Source: CAZQHK01 sp964593455 (GTDB lineage Bacteria > Muiribacteriota > CAYSPT01). From it: DNA of 64,000 nt. Both the position numbers and the translations under genes were made by a program. Where the stretch lies: NCBI GenBank assembly GCA_964593455.1, contig CAZQHK010000020.1, positions 19,973-83,972 on the forward strand, given 5' to 3'. A model generated the notes under the pieces. That model was not told the origin of the DNA, made no database searches, and worked only from the letters and a program-made list of their open reading frames with translations. Positions 32,835 through 42,172 of this stretch are shown here, piece after piece. Within the stretch, counting starts at the first letter, position 1. Each line of letters starts with the position of its first letter.

Positions 32835-34658
32835 TCATTCGAGATTGTCATGCCGCAGTCTGGTATCTTGCACATTAATGGTCAGCGCCAGTTGACGGTG
32901 GTTGTCACGCTCACCATAACCTCCCAGAGATCTGGCCCGGTCTCTGGCTTCAACGATAAACTCGTAGGTACCGGGAGAGCGGAACATAAGCCCATTTTCC
33001 AGGTGATACACTACCCCATCTCCCCGTGGTTTCATCTGCGGTAAAATGCTGTGAATCTCTTTGGACCCGGGAAGACGTATGGAAACATTGTTGAGATGAA
33101 CCTGTTCAAGCGGTAAACCGTCCATTACGAGTATGTTATCAATGACGTATACCTCAACCAGAAGTCGTGTTTTTTCAAAAACTTCATTGCCCGTCCGCAC
33201 TTCCCACCGTGGCCGGCCATCCACAAACCGGTAGTTTTCCGGAAAAACTGGTATCGTCCCACTCCCGTCTTCAGTGGCCGCTGGATCGGTGTACCATCGA
33301 TCGAAACGTCTCTCGTCACACAAACGCACATAGATGTTTGGAGGATCGTTATCATAGACAATAATCGATTCGTCCAGTACCCGGTCTTCTTCGGGCCCGA
33401 ACCCTTGCAACCGTACGAGCGGTCGCAATCTACCCTTGGCGACCAGCGGCAGCCGGAAACTTTCCGGAAGTCTCCATCTCACCTCGACACCGTAATCGCC
33501 GGCCCGTTCGATCCCCTGAGCACCGGGATCAACTACGATCACTTGCCTGGGGTCCTCATTTTTAAAATTGTAAGAAAGAGGGGAGAAGGGAAGAAAATTG
33601 AGATGGGCAGAAACATGTTCGGCACGTAAATTAGGATTATTATCAACGATCACCAGGTCGCCCCGGTCCACGGGATCTCCGGTAGTACCACCTGTTTGAC
33701 CGGCCATATCCACACGGACCAGCGAAGGCGGAGTCATATCCTCGACACACAGCGTTATTTCCGCCCCCCCGGCGCTGTCCGGCATCTCAACATAATAGTT
33801 GATTTTCGTAGTCACTTTAAGGCCGTCAATTACCGAGGACAGTCCCGGTTCTGTCTGGCCATAATGAAGCTGCGGCACCACGATATTTCGAAACCGGTCC
33901 TCCCACGGCCTGGAAGAAGACGGAACCAGAAATCCATCATACTCAACCACCAGGCCTGGCCGGTGTTGGATCCACCGAATCTCGTCCCCGGGACCTTTAA
34001 ATATAAACTTCCATTCCCCATGAAAATCCGTGCAGGTTTCAGGGTTTCTAGACGGGTAGCGGTAGGACATGGAACAGATGATCAACCGGTCTTCGGCGAT
34101 GCGATCGCCGCGCTCGAGCTGGGGCTCAAAACCAGGTTGTTCAAGGAAAGGAGTGTCCTGTCCGTAAACAAACATGTCGGCGGCGTTTTGGGGAGCCCCC
34201 CCCGACAGACCGGCAGCAGGGGGGCGGACAGTCATTTCTTCTACATAGGCCATTGTGCCGTCTTCCAACGAGACCGGCTTATGGCCGGTTCGTGAGGTGG
34301 GCCGGCGATAATAGGTTTTGATAGTGACCTGGTGTTTTCCTGCATCTCCCTTGAAAATGTGCTGGGGTCCTCTCTCTGAATCGATCCAGTTAACCAGACG
34401 CCCGTCCTGGCGCCATTTTTCCAAAAATAGGACCCGGTGCGTGCCTTTATCGTCAGTTATAGTTCCTTCCAACCACTTATCCGCAGGGTTGACAACCATC
34501 AGGTGCCGGTGTGGATAGTCTGATCTGTCACCCCAATCAATAATTACCATCAAACGGTTCTGCTCCCGGGAGAGTACCGGTTGAACTCCCAGCAATGTCA
34601 GGCCCGCCATCAGTACTACCAGTATCGCCGGTCCACCAGATAACAGGTTTCTTTTCAC
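32835..34658 (-). CDS. Large secreted protein of unknown function
   Basis: 607 residues. A signal peptide (MKRNLLSGGPAILVVLMA... ending near VLSREQ) is followed by a mostly beta-rich polypeptide with repeated two-layer segments and many Asp/Pro/Gly turns. The C-terminal part reads like Ig/bacterial-immunoglobulin-type strands. I recognise no enzyme motif. The GTG start with GAGG eight bases upstream gives a classic signal peptide; an in-frame ATG at 34676 would also work. It begins 10 bases after the preceding gene and is divergent from tamB. It contains a run of eight G (34196-34203). Confidence 0.7.
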   Translation of the reverse strand: MKRNLLSGGPAILVVLMAGLTLLGVQPVLSREQNRLMVIIDWGDRSDYPHRHLMVVNPADKWLEGTITDDKGTHRVLFLEKWRQDGRLVNWIDSERGPQHIFKGDAGKHQVTIKTYYRRPTSRTGHKPVSLEDGTMAYVEEMTVRPPAAGLSGGAPQNAADMFVYGQDTPFLEQPGFEPQLERGDRIAEDRLIICSMSYRYPSRNPETCTDFHGEWKFIFKGPGDEIRWIQHRPGLVVEYDGFLVPSSSRPWEDRFRNIVVPQLHYGQTEPGLSSVIDGLKVTTKINYYVEMPDSAGGAEITLCVEDMTPPSLVRVDMAGQTGGTTGDPVDRGDLVIVDNNPNLRAEHVSAHLNFLPFSPLSYNFKNEDPRQVIVVDPGAQGIERAGDYGVEVRWRLPESFRLPLVAKGRLRPLVRLQGFGPEEDRVLDESIIVYDNDPPNIYVRLCDERRFDRWYTDPAATEDGSGTIPVFPENYRFVDGRPRWEVRTGNEVFEKTRLLVEVYVIDNILVMDGLPLEQVHLNNVSIRLPGSKEIHSILPQMKPRGDGVVYHLENGLMFRSPGTYEFIVEARDRARSLGGYGERDNHRQLALTINVQDTRLRHDNLE

Positions 34659-34668
34659 GGTGACCGCC

Positions 34669-35415
34669 TCAGTCATCTTCGGGATATTGTGTCTCCTCAT
34701 CCCTATATTCTTCCGGCCGCCAAAATAGCTCAAATATGTTGTCCTTTTCCTCCAGTTCCGATTCTGTAAGATCTGGTTTGGTGCCCAGTGGACGGTCCCA
34801 TAGATCATACCGATCCGGTTCCAGCTGAAACGTGTCCAGGTCGTTTAGATTACGGGTTCTGTCCGGCGGCAGACCTTTATCATTCAACCAGTTCACTTCC
34901 GGAGCAATCTTTAAATTCAATTCCAGTGACGTTTTTTTATCCCAGCCATCCGATTCGTCAGCGGTGGAAAATTCGTCATCAAATTTCTGTTCAAAATACA
35001 GGCTGCCGGACTCGATCTGTTGCATCAGCAAATCTTTGAAATAATCAGTAAACTGGGCATCGAGCTCACTCTGACTATCGTCCGTCTCGTATTCGGGTTG
35101 CTTGCGTTTCTTCGGTGGCTCTTTCGTTGTTGTTTTCACCGGTTGATATGGTTCCTGATATGGTGATAATTCCAAGGGGGTGAGGTCGGTCTCTCCGGGC
35201 AACGGTTTCGAATCACTGAAATCGACCTCAAATGAATCCGGGCTGCGCCATTGTTCAAAAACGGCTTCACTATCATCACCCTGGCTGATAGTGTTATCTT
35301 CGGCACCCCAATCGCTGCCAGGCAGTGCCGGTAAAAAAAACGTCAGAAACACGGTCATGATGAAAATCTGCACTGTTTTACCGATGATACCGAATACCTC
35401 CCGTCCAGCCCGCAC
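34669..35415 (-). CDS. Acidic secreted protein of unknown function
   Basis: 248 residues: a hydrophobic N-terminal signal/anchor (about 12-33, ending PALPGSDWGA), then a very acidic, low-complexity chain rich in Asp, Glu, Ser and Pro with little predicted order (for example EYETDDSQSELD). No family recognised. It starts on GTG that lies exactly 7 bases after a TAGAAT -10 box with no ribosome site, so its message may be leaderless. Next to it is another secreted protein, and tamB is divergent; an envelope role is plausible. Confidence 0.6.
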   Translation of the reverse strand: MRAGREVFGIIGKTVQIFIMTVFLTFFLPALPGSDWGAEDNTISQGDDSEAVFEQWRSPDSFEVDFSDSKPLPGETDLTPLELSPYQEPYQPVKTTTKEPPKKRKQPEYETDDSQSELDAQFTDYFKDLLMQQIESGSLYFEQKFDDEFSTADESDGWDKKTSLELNLKIAPEVNWLNDKGLPPDRTRNLNDLDTFQLEPDRYDLWDRPLGTKPDLTESELEEKDNIFELFWRPEEYRDEETQYPEDD

Positions 35416-35462
35416 TCTATATATTCTACTTTAATATAATAACCAAGCGAAGAGCAAAACTC

Positions 35463-35493
35463 TAGACAAGTATCATTTCCAGTCTGTTATACT
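35463..35493 (+). promoter_or_regulatory. tamB promoter, extended -10, leaderless arrangement
   Basis: TAGACA (35463-35468), 19-base spacer, TGT-TATACT (35485-35493). The predicted transcription start coincides with the ATG at 35501, so the transcript would have no leader. Confidence 0.5.
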
Positions 35494-35500
35494 GAAATTA

Positions 35501-38500
35501 ATGCGTCGATCAAGAAAATACACTATTTTTATTATAGGGATATTCGCAATTTTTTCCGCAGCCGCTTATTTCATCCGATACCAGGTTGTGGAAAAGAGGA
35601 TCAAAGCCACGGTCACCACCCGTATGGCAGACCTGTTCGGTGAATTCATCAGCTACAAATACGAATCAAGCTCGCTGCTGTTCGGACAGGTCACCTTGAC
35701 ATCGGTCAAGATCGAACAGCAGATCCCAGGCTACTCTTTTCTGCCCAACGGCTCGGTTGAAAAACTGGTCTTAAAGGCGGGGTTCGATGGAGTACGCCGG
35801 ATAATCCTACAACAAGCCGAGCTAACAATTGATCTCGACACAATCCGGGAGATAGACGGCACGTCTTTCACCGTGAAAGGCGAAAAGGGCAAAAGGATAC
35901 GAAAATTTCCATCCATTAATTTTTCACGATGCCACCTCATAACACGCAGCAGCAAACTTCCCGTTGACCTTCAAGAACAAGATTTTCAACAAGTTTCAGG
36001 GCGAGTGACGGTACGCAACAAAGCACTGGCTGCACGGTTCCGAGCAACGAGTACCGGTAGCGTCGGCGGGAGCCTGTCGGCCATAGTACATCTCGATCTC
36101 TCCAGTTACGACTTCAAGCTTTCTTTCACAGTCGACGACATCGATCCAAAACCGGTTCAGGAGTTATGGTACTCCGCTGTTCCTCTCAACGTGCATGACG
36201 GCGCCTGCAATGTAGAAGGAAATATTGCCCGTCAGAAAGGTAGTTGGAAAGTCTCGGGAACGGCCGATCTCAACCGTCTTTCCCTGGCAATACAAGACTA
36301 TGCGGTCCGAATTCCCAAAGTGACCCTGCTCGACCGGCAACTGGAGACAGATGTTTTATTCAGCGACCTCGCGATCACGACCCAGCCTGTACACGTGTTG
36401 GTTGATTTGGTTCGGTTTAGTCCGTTAACCGCCAACGGTGAATGTTCTCTGGAACGGTTACACTACAAATCTCTGACCATGAGCGACATTCATTTCATGT
36501 TCAATCTCGATTCGCAGCGCATCGAGATACAGGAGGGAAGCGCCGTCCTCGGTAGTGGAAACCTGAACTTCAAAGGACACCTCAAGCCCGGTGATGAGAA
36601 ACCGGCGGCCCTGTCCCTTACCGTTGATTCAGTAAAACCGGGTGATATCTTTTTGTGGCCTATACCGGAAACCTGGGATAATCTTAACGGGCAGGCTGAA
36701 TTAAACGGATCCTTTAACAATCCTTCATCCTGGAATCTAGAAGGTGAGGCTTCACTCGCGACCGTGACATTCGCTTTAAATGGATCGTTGGATTTGAAAA
36801 ACCTCCGGTTCAACGAAGGAAGCAGGATCGATTTTAAGCGACTGAAAGCGGAGGATATTATTTCTCTGTCTACCATCTCTCCGAACGTCCCCCCCCCGTT
36901 AGTTTTTTTGAAAACAAGCACCTGGAATGGGGAAATCCTTATTACCGGTCCCTTTGCAGCACCGGTCATCAGGATAGACGGCACGAGCGAGAAGAACAAC
37001 TGGGGCCCGTTCGGGCGCGGACAATTGAACTTGATACTCGAAACGTCTCCGGGAAATTTTACGGTATCACACATTATTCTCGAGCAGGAGAACGGAAGCT
37101 CACTCACTTTTACGGGAGCTCTCTCACTCAAAACCGTCCAGGGTGAAATAACGGGAGATTTGTTGCCGCTGACAGGCCTACCCGGGATGAAAGCCACCGC
37201 CACCATATCGGGTACAGCCGCAGGGACACCTGGCAAACCAATTGTCAACCTGTTACTGGAGCTGACAGGCCTGTCCTGGAAAGGTGCTGCTATCAGCGAC
37301 TTGACGGTGAAAGTGGTTATCCAGGATTCAAAATTAACGTTTTCCCCACCGGACGGGGAAACTTCCTCCGCGGCTCCTCTCTTCTACGGGACGCTTCGTC
37401 CGGAAGGCGGCTACCTTCATTTCGAAAATCTCTCATTGAAAGCCGGAAACCGCGAGATACAGGGCTCAGCCCGTCTTCCCCTGGCAGGTGATGGAGCGGA
37501 GCTGGTGCAAGTCAGGATATGGAGCGATCTGGGACCGCTTTCATACCTGTCGCAGATCATTCCGGACTGGCAGATTCTATCGGGCCGGGGAGGTGGAGCT
37601 CTCTCGCTTGACGGGAGTCTCGATCACCCGGTTATCAACGGCTCAATCACGATGGCCGACCTGACTTTTAAGACGGCAAACTCACCACTTTCTCTGAGGG
37701 GAATTACCATCACCGTTCCAGTGAAAAACAACATTTTTGAATGCACTGGTTCTATCGTCGGACTGTCTTCACCTGTTCGCATTTCCGGCCGTCTGGATAC
37801 GAATGATCCGACTGATCTTAAAGCCTATATGGATATCAACCTCGAAGAGACCAGGTTGAAACTCTCCGACTTTTTCGCCGGCGGGAGCAACGACCTGTTT
37901 GAGTCAGAAGGCACCGTGCAGGCTGATCTCGACCTTATTATCGAACCCAGACAAGCCGAGCTCAGCGGGAAAATATTCGTATCCGACGCCAAGATCTTTT
38001 TACCGCCGGGAATGAAACACAAAAAAGGCTCAGCTAGTAATTCAGGTGAAGGGCTCGCGATAAACATATCTATCGATGCCGGGAAACAAGTTCTTATTGA
38101 CGGCTCGCATTTTACCCTGGACGTCTCCGGCAGCATTACCGCTGAGAGACATGACGGCAACCTCACCTTCGATGGGAGCCTGAGCGCCAACCGGGGAACC
38201 ATTTCCTATCTGAACAATCGGTTTGACGTTACCGGCGGCTCAATCCGGTTTGCCAGTTTCAGAGAAACTCAAAACCGCATAACTCTTTTCGATGCCAGGG
38301 AGTTCAAACTTCCCCCTTTCACCCTGGCGACACAGACCAGCTTATCTTCCGATAGCCTCACCGTATATCATCCCACAACAGCTCCACACGTGCTCGGACC
38401 AACCGGTTCCGGCACAGGGTCCGGCCAGGATTCTCAAACCATGGAGATCGATCTTCAGGCCTCAACTCGTGTTGCAGACACGACCATTACGATGCACATC

Positions 38501-38944
38501 GTAGGCAAGGAAAAAGAGTACCACACGGTATTTTCGTCAACACCGCCAAAACCACGCGAACAGATCATGGCTCTTTTGACCGGCAAAGGTACCTCCCCGG
38601 AGGAAGGCGGACCGGATATCATGGGTTTTGTCGAGACCGGGATGACCGGCTCGTTTCTGTCCGGGTTGGGAGATTCCATCAGCCGGACGTTCGATCTCGA
38701 TTCATTCAGCATAACGACTTCTTCCAGGGGAAAAAGCCTGCTGGGAGGCCCATCCTTCAGATTAGGCAAGTATCTGGACGATGACCTCTACGTCACGTAT
38801 GAGCATATCGGGGCCGTACTGGAAAAAAAGACCCTGGAACTTGAATACCAGGTTAACAGCCGTTTCAGTCTGGACGGCGCCATCCGTACATTGTCCACCG
38901 AAGATGACGTGCGGCTCGGAATCAAGTTTAAGCGACCATTTTAA
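35501..38944 (+). CDS. tamB: TamB/AsmA-like envelope protein (DUF490)
   Basis: 1147 residues. One N-terminal membrane anchor (about 8-25), a very long periplasmic beta-taco type repeat region, and a C-terminal TamB domain: GSIRFASFRETQNRITLFDA, PPKPREQIMALLTG, then EYQVNSRFSLDGAIRTLS...IKFKRPF, closing in the beta-barrel-like aromatic end typical of the family. TamB-like proteins bridge inner and outer membranes and take part in outer-membrane protein insertion or phospholipid transport. No BamA/TamA partner is in the window. A C9 tract (36889-36897) encodes Pro residues and could slip. Confidence 0.92.
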   Translation: MRRSRKYTIFIIGIFAIFSAAAYFIRYQVVEKRIKATVTTRMADLFGEFISYKYESSSLLFGQVTLTSVKIEQQIPGYSFLPNGSVEKLVLKAGFDGVRRIILQQAELTIDLDTIREIDGTSFTVKGEKGKRIRKFPSINFSRCHLITRSSKLPVDLQEQDFQQVSGRVTVRNKALAARFRATSTGSVGGSLSAIVHLDLSSYDFKLSFTVDDIDPKPVQELWYSAVPLNVHDGACNVEGNIARQKGSWKVSGTADLNRLSLAIQDYAVRIPKVTLLDRQLETDVLFSDLAITTQPVHVLVDLVRFSPLTANGECSLERLHYKSLTMSDIHFMFNLDSQRIEIQEGSAVLGSGNLNFKGHLKPGDEKPAALSLTVDSVKPGDIFLWPIPETWDNLNGQAELNGSFNNPSSWNLEGEASLATVTFALNGSLDLKNLRFNEGSRIDFKRLKAEDIISLSTISPNVPPPLVFLKTSTWNGEILITGPFAAPVIRIDGTSEKNNWGPFGRGQLNLILETSPGNFTVSHIILEQENGSSLTFTGALSLKTVQGEITGDLLPLTGLPGMKATATISGTAAGTPGKPIVNLLLELTGLSWKGAAISDLTVKVVIQDSKLTFSPPDGETSSAAPLFYGTLRPEGGYLHFENLSLKAGNREIQGSARLPLAGDGAELVQVRIWSDLGPLSYLSQIIPDWQILSGRGGGALSLDGSLDHPVINGSITMADLTFKTANSPLSLRGITITVPVKNNIFECTGSIVGLSSPVRISGRLDTNDPTDLKAYMDINLEETRLKLSDFFAGGSNDLFESEGTVQADLDLIIEPRQAELSGKIFVSDAKIFLPPGMKHKKGSASNSGEGLAINISIDAGKQVLIDGSHFTLDVSGSITAERHDGNLTFDGSLSANRGTISYLNNRFDVTGGSIRFASFRETQNRITLFDAREFKLPPFTLATQTSLSSDSLTVYHPTTAPHVLGPTGSGTGSGQDSQTMEIDLQASTRVADTTITMHIVGKEKEYHTVFSSTPPKPREQIMALLTGKGTSPEEGGPDIMGFVETGMTGSFLSGLGDSISRTFDLDSFSITTSSRGKSLLGGPSFRLGKYLDDDLYVTYEHIGAVLEKKTLELEYQVNSRFSLDGAIRTLSTEDDVRLGIKFKRPF

Positions 38945-38953
38945 CCCGAATAA

Positions 38954-39138
38954 TTAACCCGGAAAATGCGGTTGGCTTCGTCGCGAGGCGACGAAAGCAG
39001 CCGCAGATACAAGGCACGCGACCGAAGCCACCCGGAGCTGTAATTGCATATTACAGTGAGGATGGCTGACCGAACGTAACGCAGTAGTTGTGGTTGTTTT
39101 CGAGCCGTAGCAGAAGGCTACTGCATTTTCCGGGTTAA
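38954..39138. repeat. MITE-like palindromic element with 16-bp terminal inverted repeats
   Basis: TTAACCCGGAAAATGC (38954-38969) and GCATTTTCCGGGTTAA (39123-39138) are perfect inverted ends. Inside are TTCGTCGC/GCGACGAA (38977-38995), CTGTAAT/ATTACAG (39038-39056) and GTAGC/GCTAC (39106-39120). The interior words (GCACGCGACCGAAGC, GAACGTAACGCAGTA) resemble dispersed repeats I know from Desulfobacterota-type genomes. It encodes no protein and sits directly after tamB. Confidence 0.7.
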
Positions 39139-39183
39139 CTTCGCTACAAATATTCGTGAACTATTCGGACTGACGATCCACAG

Positions 39184-39192
39184 TGGTATAAT
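39184..39192 (+). promoter_or_regulatory. Extended -10 promoter of the radical SAM/membrane operon
   Basis: TGG-TATAAT, a perfect extended -10. Transcription would start near 39199, leaving a short leader made mostly of the GGAGGAG ribosome site before the ATG at 39214. No good -35 seen. Confidence 0.55.
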
Positions 39193-39213
39193 TCTACGGA
39201 GGAGATGATCCCT

Positions 39214-40359
39214 ATGATCCGCCACATACTCAGACGGTTACGATTTCAATGGAAACTACTTTCAGGAGGACTTCCCTTCTATCAGCAGCTTCTTGACCGC
39301 ATGTATGATATCTATCTCAATCACCACCGCATAATTCATTGGCGGGATGGTTACCCCGTTTTTTCTCTTTCTTCACCCGCCCTCTTCAGTCCGCCGATGG
39401 CCAATTTTATCGCCCGCAATTTCTATGGAATCCTGCAGAACCGCAAACTACCCAACATGATGAGTTTCGCCATTACCGATCAGTGCGACCTGACCTGCCC
39501 TCAATGCAGCTTCGCTACCGTCCAGGACGAAGAAAACAAAACACCATTGTCATTCGAAGAATGCTGCCAGGTTATCCGTGGAGCCCAGGACATGGGTGTT
39601 TCCGTGATAAATCTGACCGGCGGCGAACCCATGGCCTTCGAGAAACTTGATGACCTCATTCGATCGATAGATAAGAATATTTCCACAGTCACCATGTTTA
39701 CCAACGGTCATCAGTTGGAAGAGCGTGCCGGCGACCTGAAAAGAGCGGGACTGGACGGTATTTACGTCAGTATTGATGCCCCTACGGCCGGCGCACACGA
39801 CGAACTGAGAGGCGCGGAAGGTATTTTTGACCAGGCCGTAAAAGGTGTTCAGGCAGCCAAAAAAGCAGGACTTACCGTAGGTTTTTCGGTCTGCGCTTTC
39901 CCCGACTCGATGAAAACCAAAACCCTGCCGGGAATCATTGAACTGGGACGTTCCCTGAAGGTGCACGAGATAACGGTTTTTTGCGCTGCCCCCAGCGGGA
40001 AACTCAAGGATGCCCGCGAACTCGATGAAACGGATTGGATTGACGAGATCATCAGTCACTCCAAACGCTACAGCGACGATGACTGTTATCCCGGAGTGCT
40101 GATTTATCCCTACAATGCCAGTTGGCGCTCCATCGGCTGCTCGGGTGGGTCCCGGTGGTTTTACGTCACTCCCTACGGGGAGATCATGCCCTGTGATTTC
40201 AATCATTATATCGCCGGCACTATCCGTGAAAAGCCGCTTCACCTTATTTGGGACGAGCTTTCCAGTATTCCGCCAAATCAAAAAACCGCCTGGACCGGGT
40301 GCAAATTGAGAGACGCCGACTACCGAAACGGTCCGTGGAGTGAATATGTCAAACCGTAA
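39214..40359 (+). CDS. Radical SAM protein with SPASM-like C-terminus
   Basis: 381 residues. CDLTCPQC near residue 91 provides the [4Fe-4S] ligands; NLTGGEPM is the SAM-binding GGEP motif. A C-terminal Cys cluster (IGCSGGSRWFY, EIMPCDF, TGCKLRD) suggests auxiliary clusters as in SPASM/twitch proteins. The 90 residues before the cluster motif are longer than usual. The start uses GGAGGAG nine bases upstream. Its substrate is unknown; two membrane proteins follow, one of them the duplicated protein, so an isoprenoid or lipid substrate is one idea. Confidence 0.85.
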   Translation: MIRHILRRLRFQWKLLSGGLPFYQQLLDRMYDIYLNHHRIIHWRDGYPVFSLSSPALFSPPMANFIARNFYGILQNRKLPNMMSFAITDQCDLTCPQCSFATVQDEENKTPLSFEECCQVIRGAQDMGVSVINLTGGEPMAFEKLDDLIRSIDKNISTVTMFTNGHQLEERAGDLKRAGLDGIYVSIDAPTAGAHDELRGAEGIFDQAVKGVQAAKKAGLTVGFSVCAFPDSMKTKTLPGIIELGRSLKVHEITVFCAAPSGKLKDARELDETDWIDEIISHSKRYSDDDCYPGVLIYPYNASWRSIGCSGGSRWFYVTPYGEIMPCDFNHYIAGTIREKPLHLIWDELSSIPPNQKTAWTGCKLRDADYRNGPWSEYVKP

Positions 40360-40407
40360 CCTTGCTTTCCATGCGGATATTCCTGGACGGGAAAAAAGGA
40401 TGATTTC

Positions 40408-41490
40408 ATGACCATTGGCGCCCGATTATTTGCAAAACTTGCTCCGGAGGGAGTGGTCTTGAATTTTGCCGCGGAAAATTTTGACCGCACCACCACCACC
40501 GCCATCATCATCTTCGAGATCTTCATACTGCTTTTCACTATAACCATGCTGTGGTGGCTGCGCCGATACCAAACGAAAATCACCCTTCGGTTCCTGGTGA
40601 TCATGATCGGTGTCGCCATTTTCGAGGTTTTTACCATGCCCATGTGGAACAACCACAAACTGGGCATCTGGGCCTACGTATACCGCGACTACAGCTGGAT
40701 TCTAACCGTCGGCTGGTCCGCCTTGATTCTCACCGCCGTTGTGCTGGTCGATCACTGGCAAAAACACCTGTCCGAGGAACGCCGGTTCCTGACGACCATC
40801 GGTTGCCTTCTTGGCAGTGTCCTCCTCCTGGAAGCGCTGGTGGTCAAACTGGGTATCCGCAGCTACACTCCTGAAGTGGAGGGGGTAATCTGGGGTCGTA
40901 TCCCGGGCCTGGACATTCCCTGGAACACCGTGTATTACGCTCCCGTCTTTCTATCCCTGATCGTGGGTTTTTACCGCTACTGGGAGCTGGTGATCAACGA
41001 CCGGCCGGTCATGCCTTTCAAGAACCGTCGCTGGGTTAGAGATTTTTTCATCGCTTTGGCGGCGGTCTTCATGTTCGAGCTGATGGTGGAGCCCATGGTC
41101 GATAATGTGGGTTTCCCCGCATGGTCATACGTGTACCGGGACATCAGTATCGTGCTGACACTCGGGTGGGTTGTTTTGATATGGTTATGTCTGAAAGCGG
41201 TTGATTACTGGTTCATCCACTATGATATCTTTTTCCGTTTCACCCTGTACGTGATTTTCATTGGAGCCGCGGCCATGCCCGCTGAAGCGTATTTTATTTT
41301 TACAGGTATGCGCGCCTACGGCCCCACGGCCACACTTAATTTTTCCGGACTCACTATGCCCGGATTGGATATTCCCACCGAAGTGGTGTTTGGCATTCCC
41401 CTTTATTTTGCGCTCGTCATCGCTTTCATCCGTTATTGGGAAGTAACCCTGGACCACCGGAGGCTCGATCATGCCGTATCGGATAAATAA
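40408..41490 (+). CDS. Internally duplicated polytopic membrane protein
   Basis: 360 residues, about ten to twelve helices. The two halves match: IWAYVYRDYSWILTVGW (about 90) and AWSYVYRDISIVLTLGW (about 238), and PGLDIPWNTV...FYRYWE (about 168-197) and PGLDIPTEVV...FIRYWE (about 315-348). So a roughly 150-residue unit was tandemly duplicated and fused. W-x-YVYRD and GLDIP are its signature motifs; the pattern loosely recalls lycopene-cyclase-domain proteins (weak). The ribosome site AAGGA is seven bases upstream. Function unknown. Confidence 0.7.
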   Translation: MTIGARLFAKLAPEGVVLNFAAENFDRTTTTAIIIFEIFILLFTITMLWWLRRYQTKITLRFLVIMIGVAIFEVFTMPMWNNHKLGIWAYVYRDYSWILTVGWSALILTAVVLVDHWQKHLSEERRFLTTIGCLLGSVLLLEALVVKLGIRSYTPEVEGVIWGRIPGLDIPWNTVYYAPVFLSLIVGFYRYWELVINDRPVMPFKNRRWVRDFFIALAAVFMFELMVEPMVDNVGFPAWSYVYRDISIVLTLGWVVLIWLCLKAVDYWFIHYDIFFRFTLYVIFIGAAAMPAEAYFIFTGMRAYGPTATLNFSGLTMPGLDIPTEVVFGIPLYFALVIAFIRYWEVTLDHRRLDHAVSDK

Positions 41491-41920
41491 GTCGACCTGC
41501 TATGTAATAGGGTATATTATCCTCGCCTTTATCATCGTCATCTGGTGGGGCGGACTAAATGAAAGAGAACAGACACTTATCCAGCTTATGTTCATTTGTA
41601 CTCTCGGCTTCCCTCTTTTAATTATTATCCCCCTTTCGATGCCGGTAGCAATCTTCCTGGGGTTGATGGTCCTGTATCCCCTGGCGCTATACAGACAGTA
41701 TAAAGCAGACGGTGAAGCGCCTGTCCTGCAGTGGGAAAAAAAGGGGCAGCGAAACAGGACCCAGCACGCTATCCGCAAGTATATTATCAAAGCCCGGCGC
41801 GACGGCCACTCGCTGGACCATATCCTGTCCGGCCTGCTATTCGCCGGCTGGCTGGAGATCGATGTTTACGAAGCATTCATTGAGCTCGAACTTCCGTACC
41901 CAAGAGACTATCCGATTTAG
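41471..41920 (+). CDS. Small membrane protein of unknown function
   Basis: 149 residues: three hydrophobic helices (about 8-26, 37-53 and 55-75) then a basic cytoplasmic domain with KYIIKARRDGHSLDHILSGLLFAGW. I do not recognise the family. It overlaps the duplicated membrane protein by 20 bases and has GGAGG seven bases upstream, so it belongs to the same operon. Confidence 0.65.
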   Translation: MPYRINKSTCYVIGYIILAFIIVIWWGGLNEREQTLIQLMFICTLGFPLLIIIPLSMPVAIFLGLMVLYPLALYRQYKADGEAPVLQWEKKGQRNRTQHAIRKYIIKARRDGHSLDHILSGLLFAGWLEIDVYEAFIELELPYPRDYPI

Positions 41921-41939
41921 TTCACATATTTTAAATTCT

Positions 41940-41990
41940 CAATCTTTAAATCTCCAACCTTACCTTATCCACACTCCTTAGCTTGAGGTG
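41940..41990 (-). repeat. Dispersed intergenic repeat, copy C (inverted)
   Basis: Read on the minus strand: CACCTCAAGCTAAGGAGTGT, then GGATAAGGTAAGGTTGGAG and a T-rich tail. It matches copies A and B in the opposite orientation. Confidence 0.65.
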
Positions 41991-41992
41991 AG

Positions 41993-42030
41993 CTCTTTCC
42001 ACTCCTCTTGCTTTAAAAATCTCATATCTC
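41993..42030 (-). repeat. Partial repeat copy next to copy C
   Basis: On the minus strand GCAAGAGGAGTGGAAAGAG follows a T/A-rich stretch, a decayed second copy of the same unit adjacent to copy C. Confidence 0.4.
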
Positions 42031-42172
42031 ACATCGGCTCAGATATCGATCAAATAATGTATACGGCCCGTACATGTATTGCCCATCACGCGTATAGTTT
42101 TCAGTGTCAAGCCATGATAAAACCCACCAAAACAACGTTTAACAAAGACTTTCGCTTCACTTCCCCCATTTT

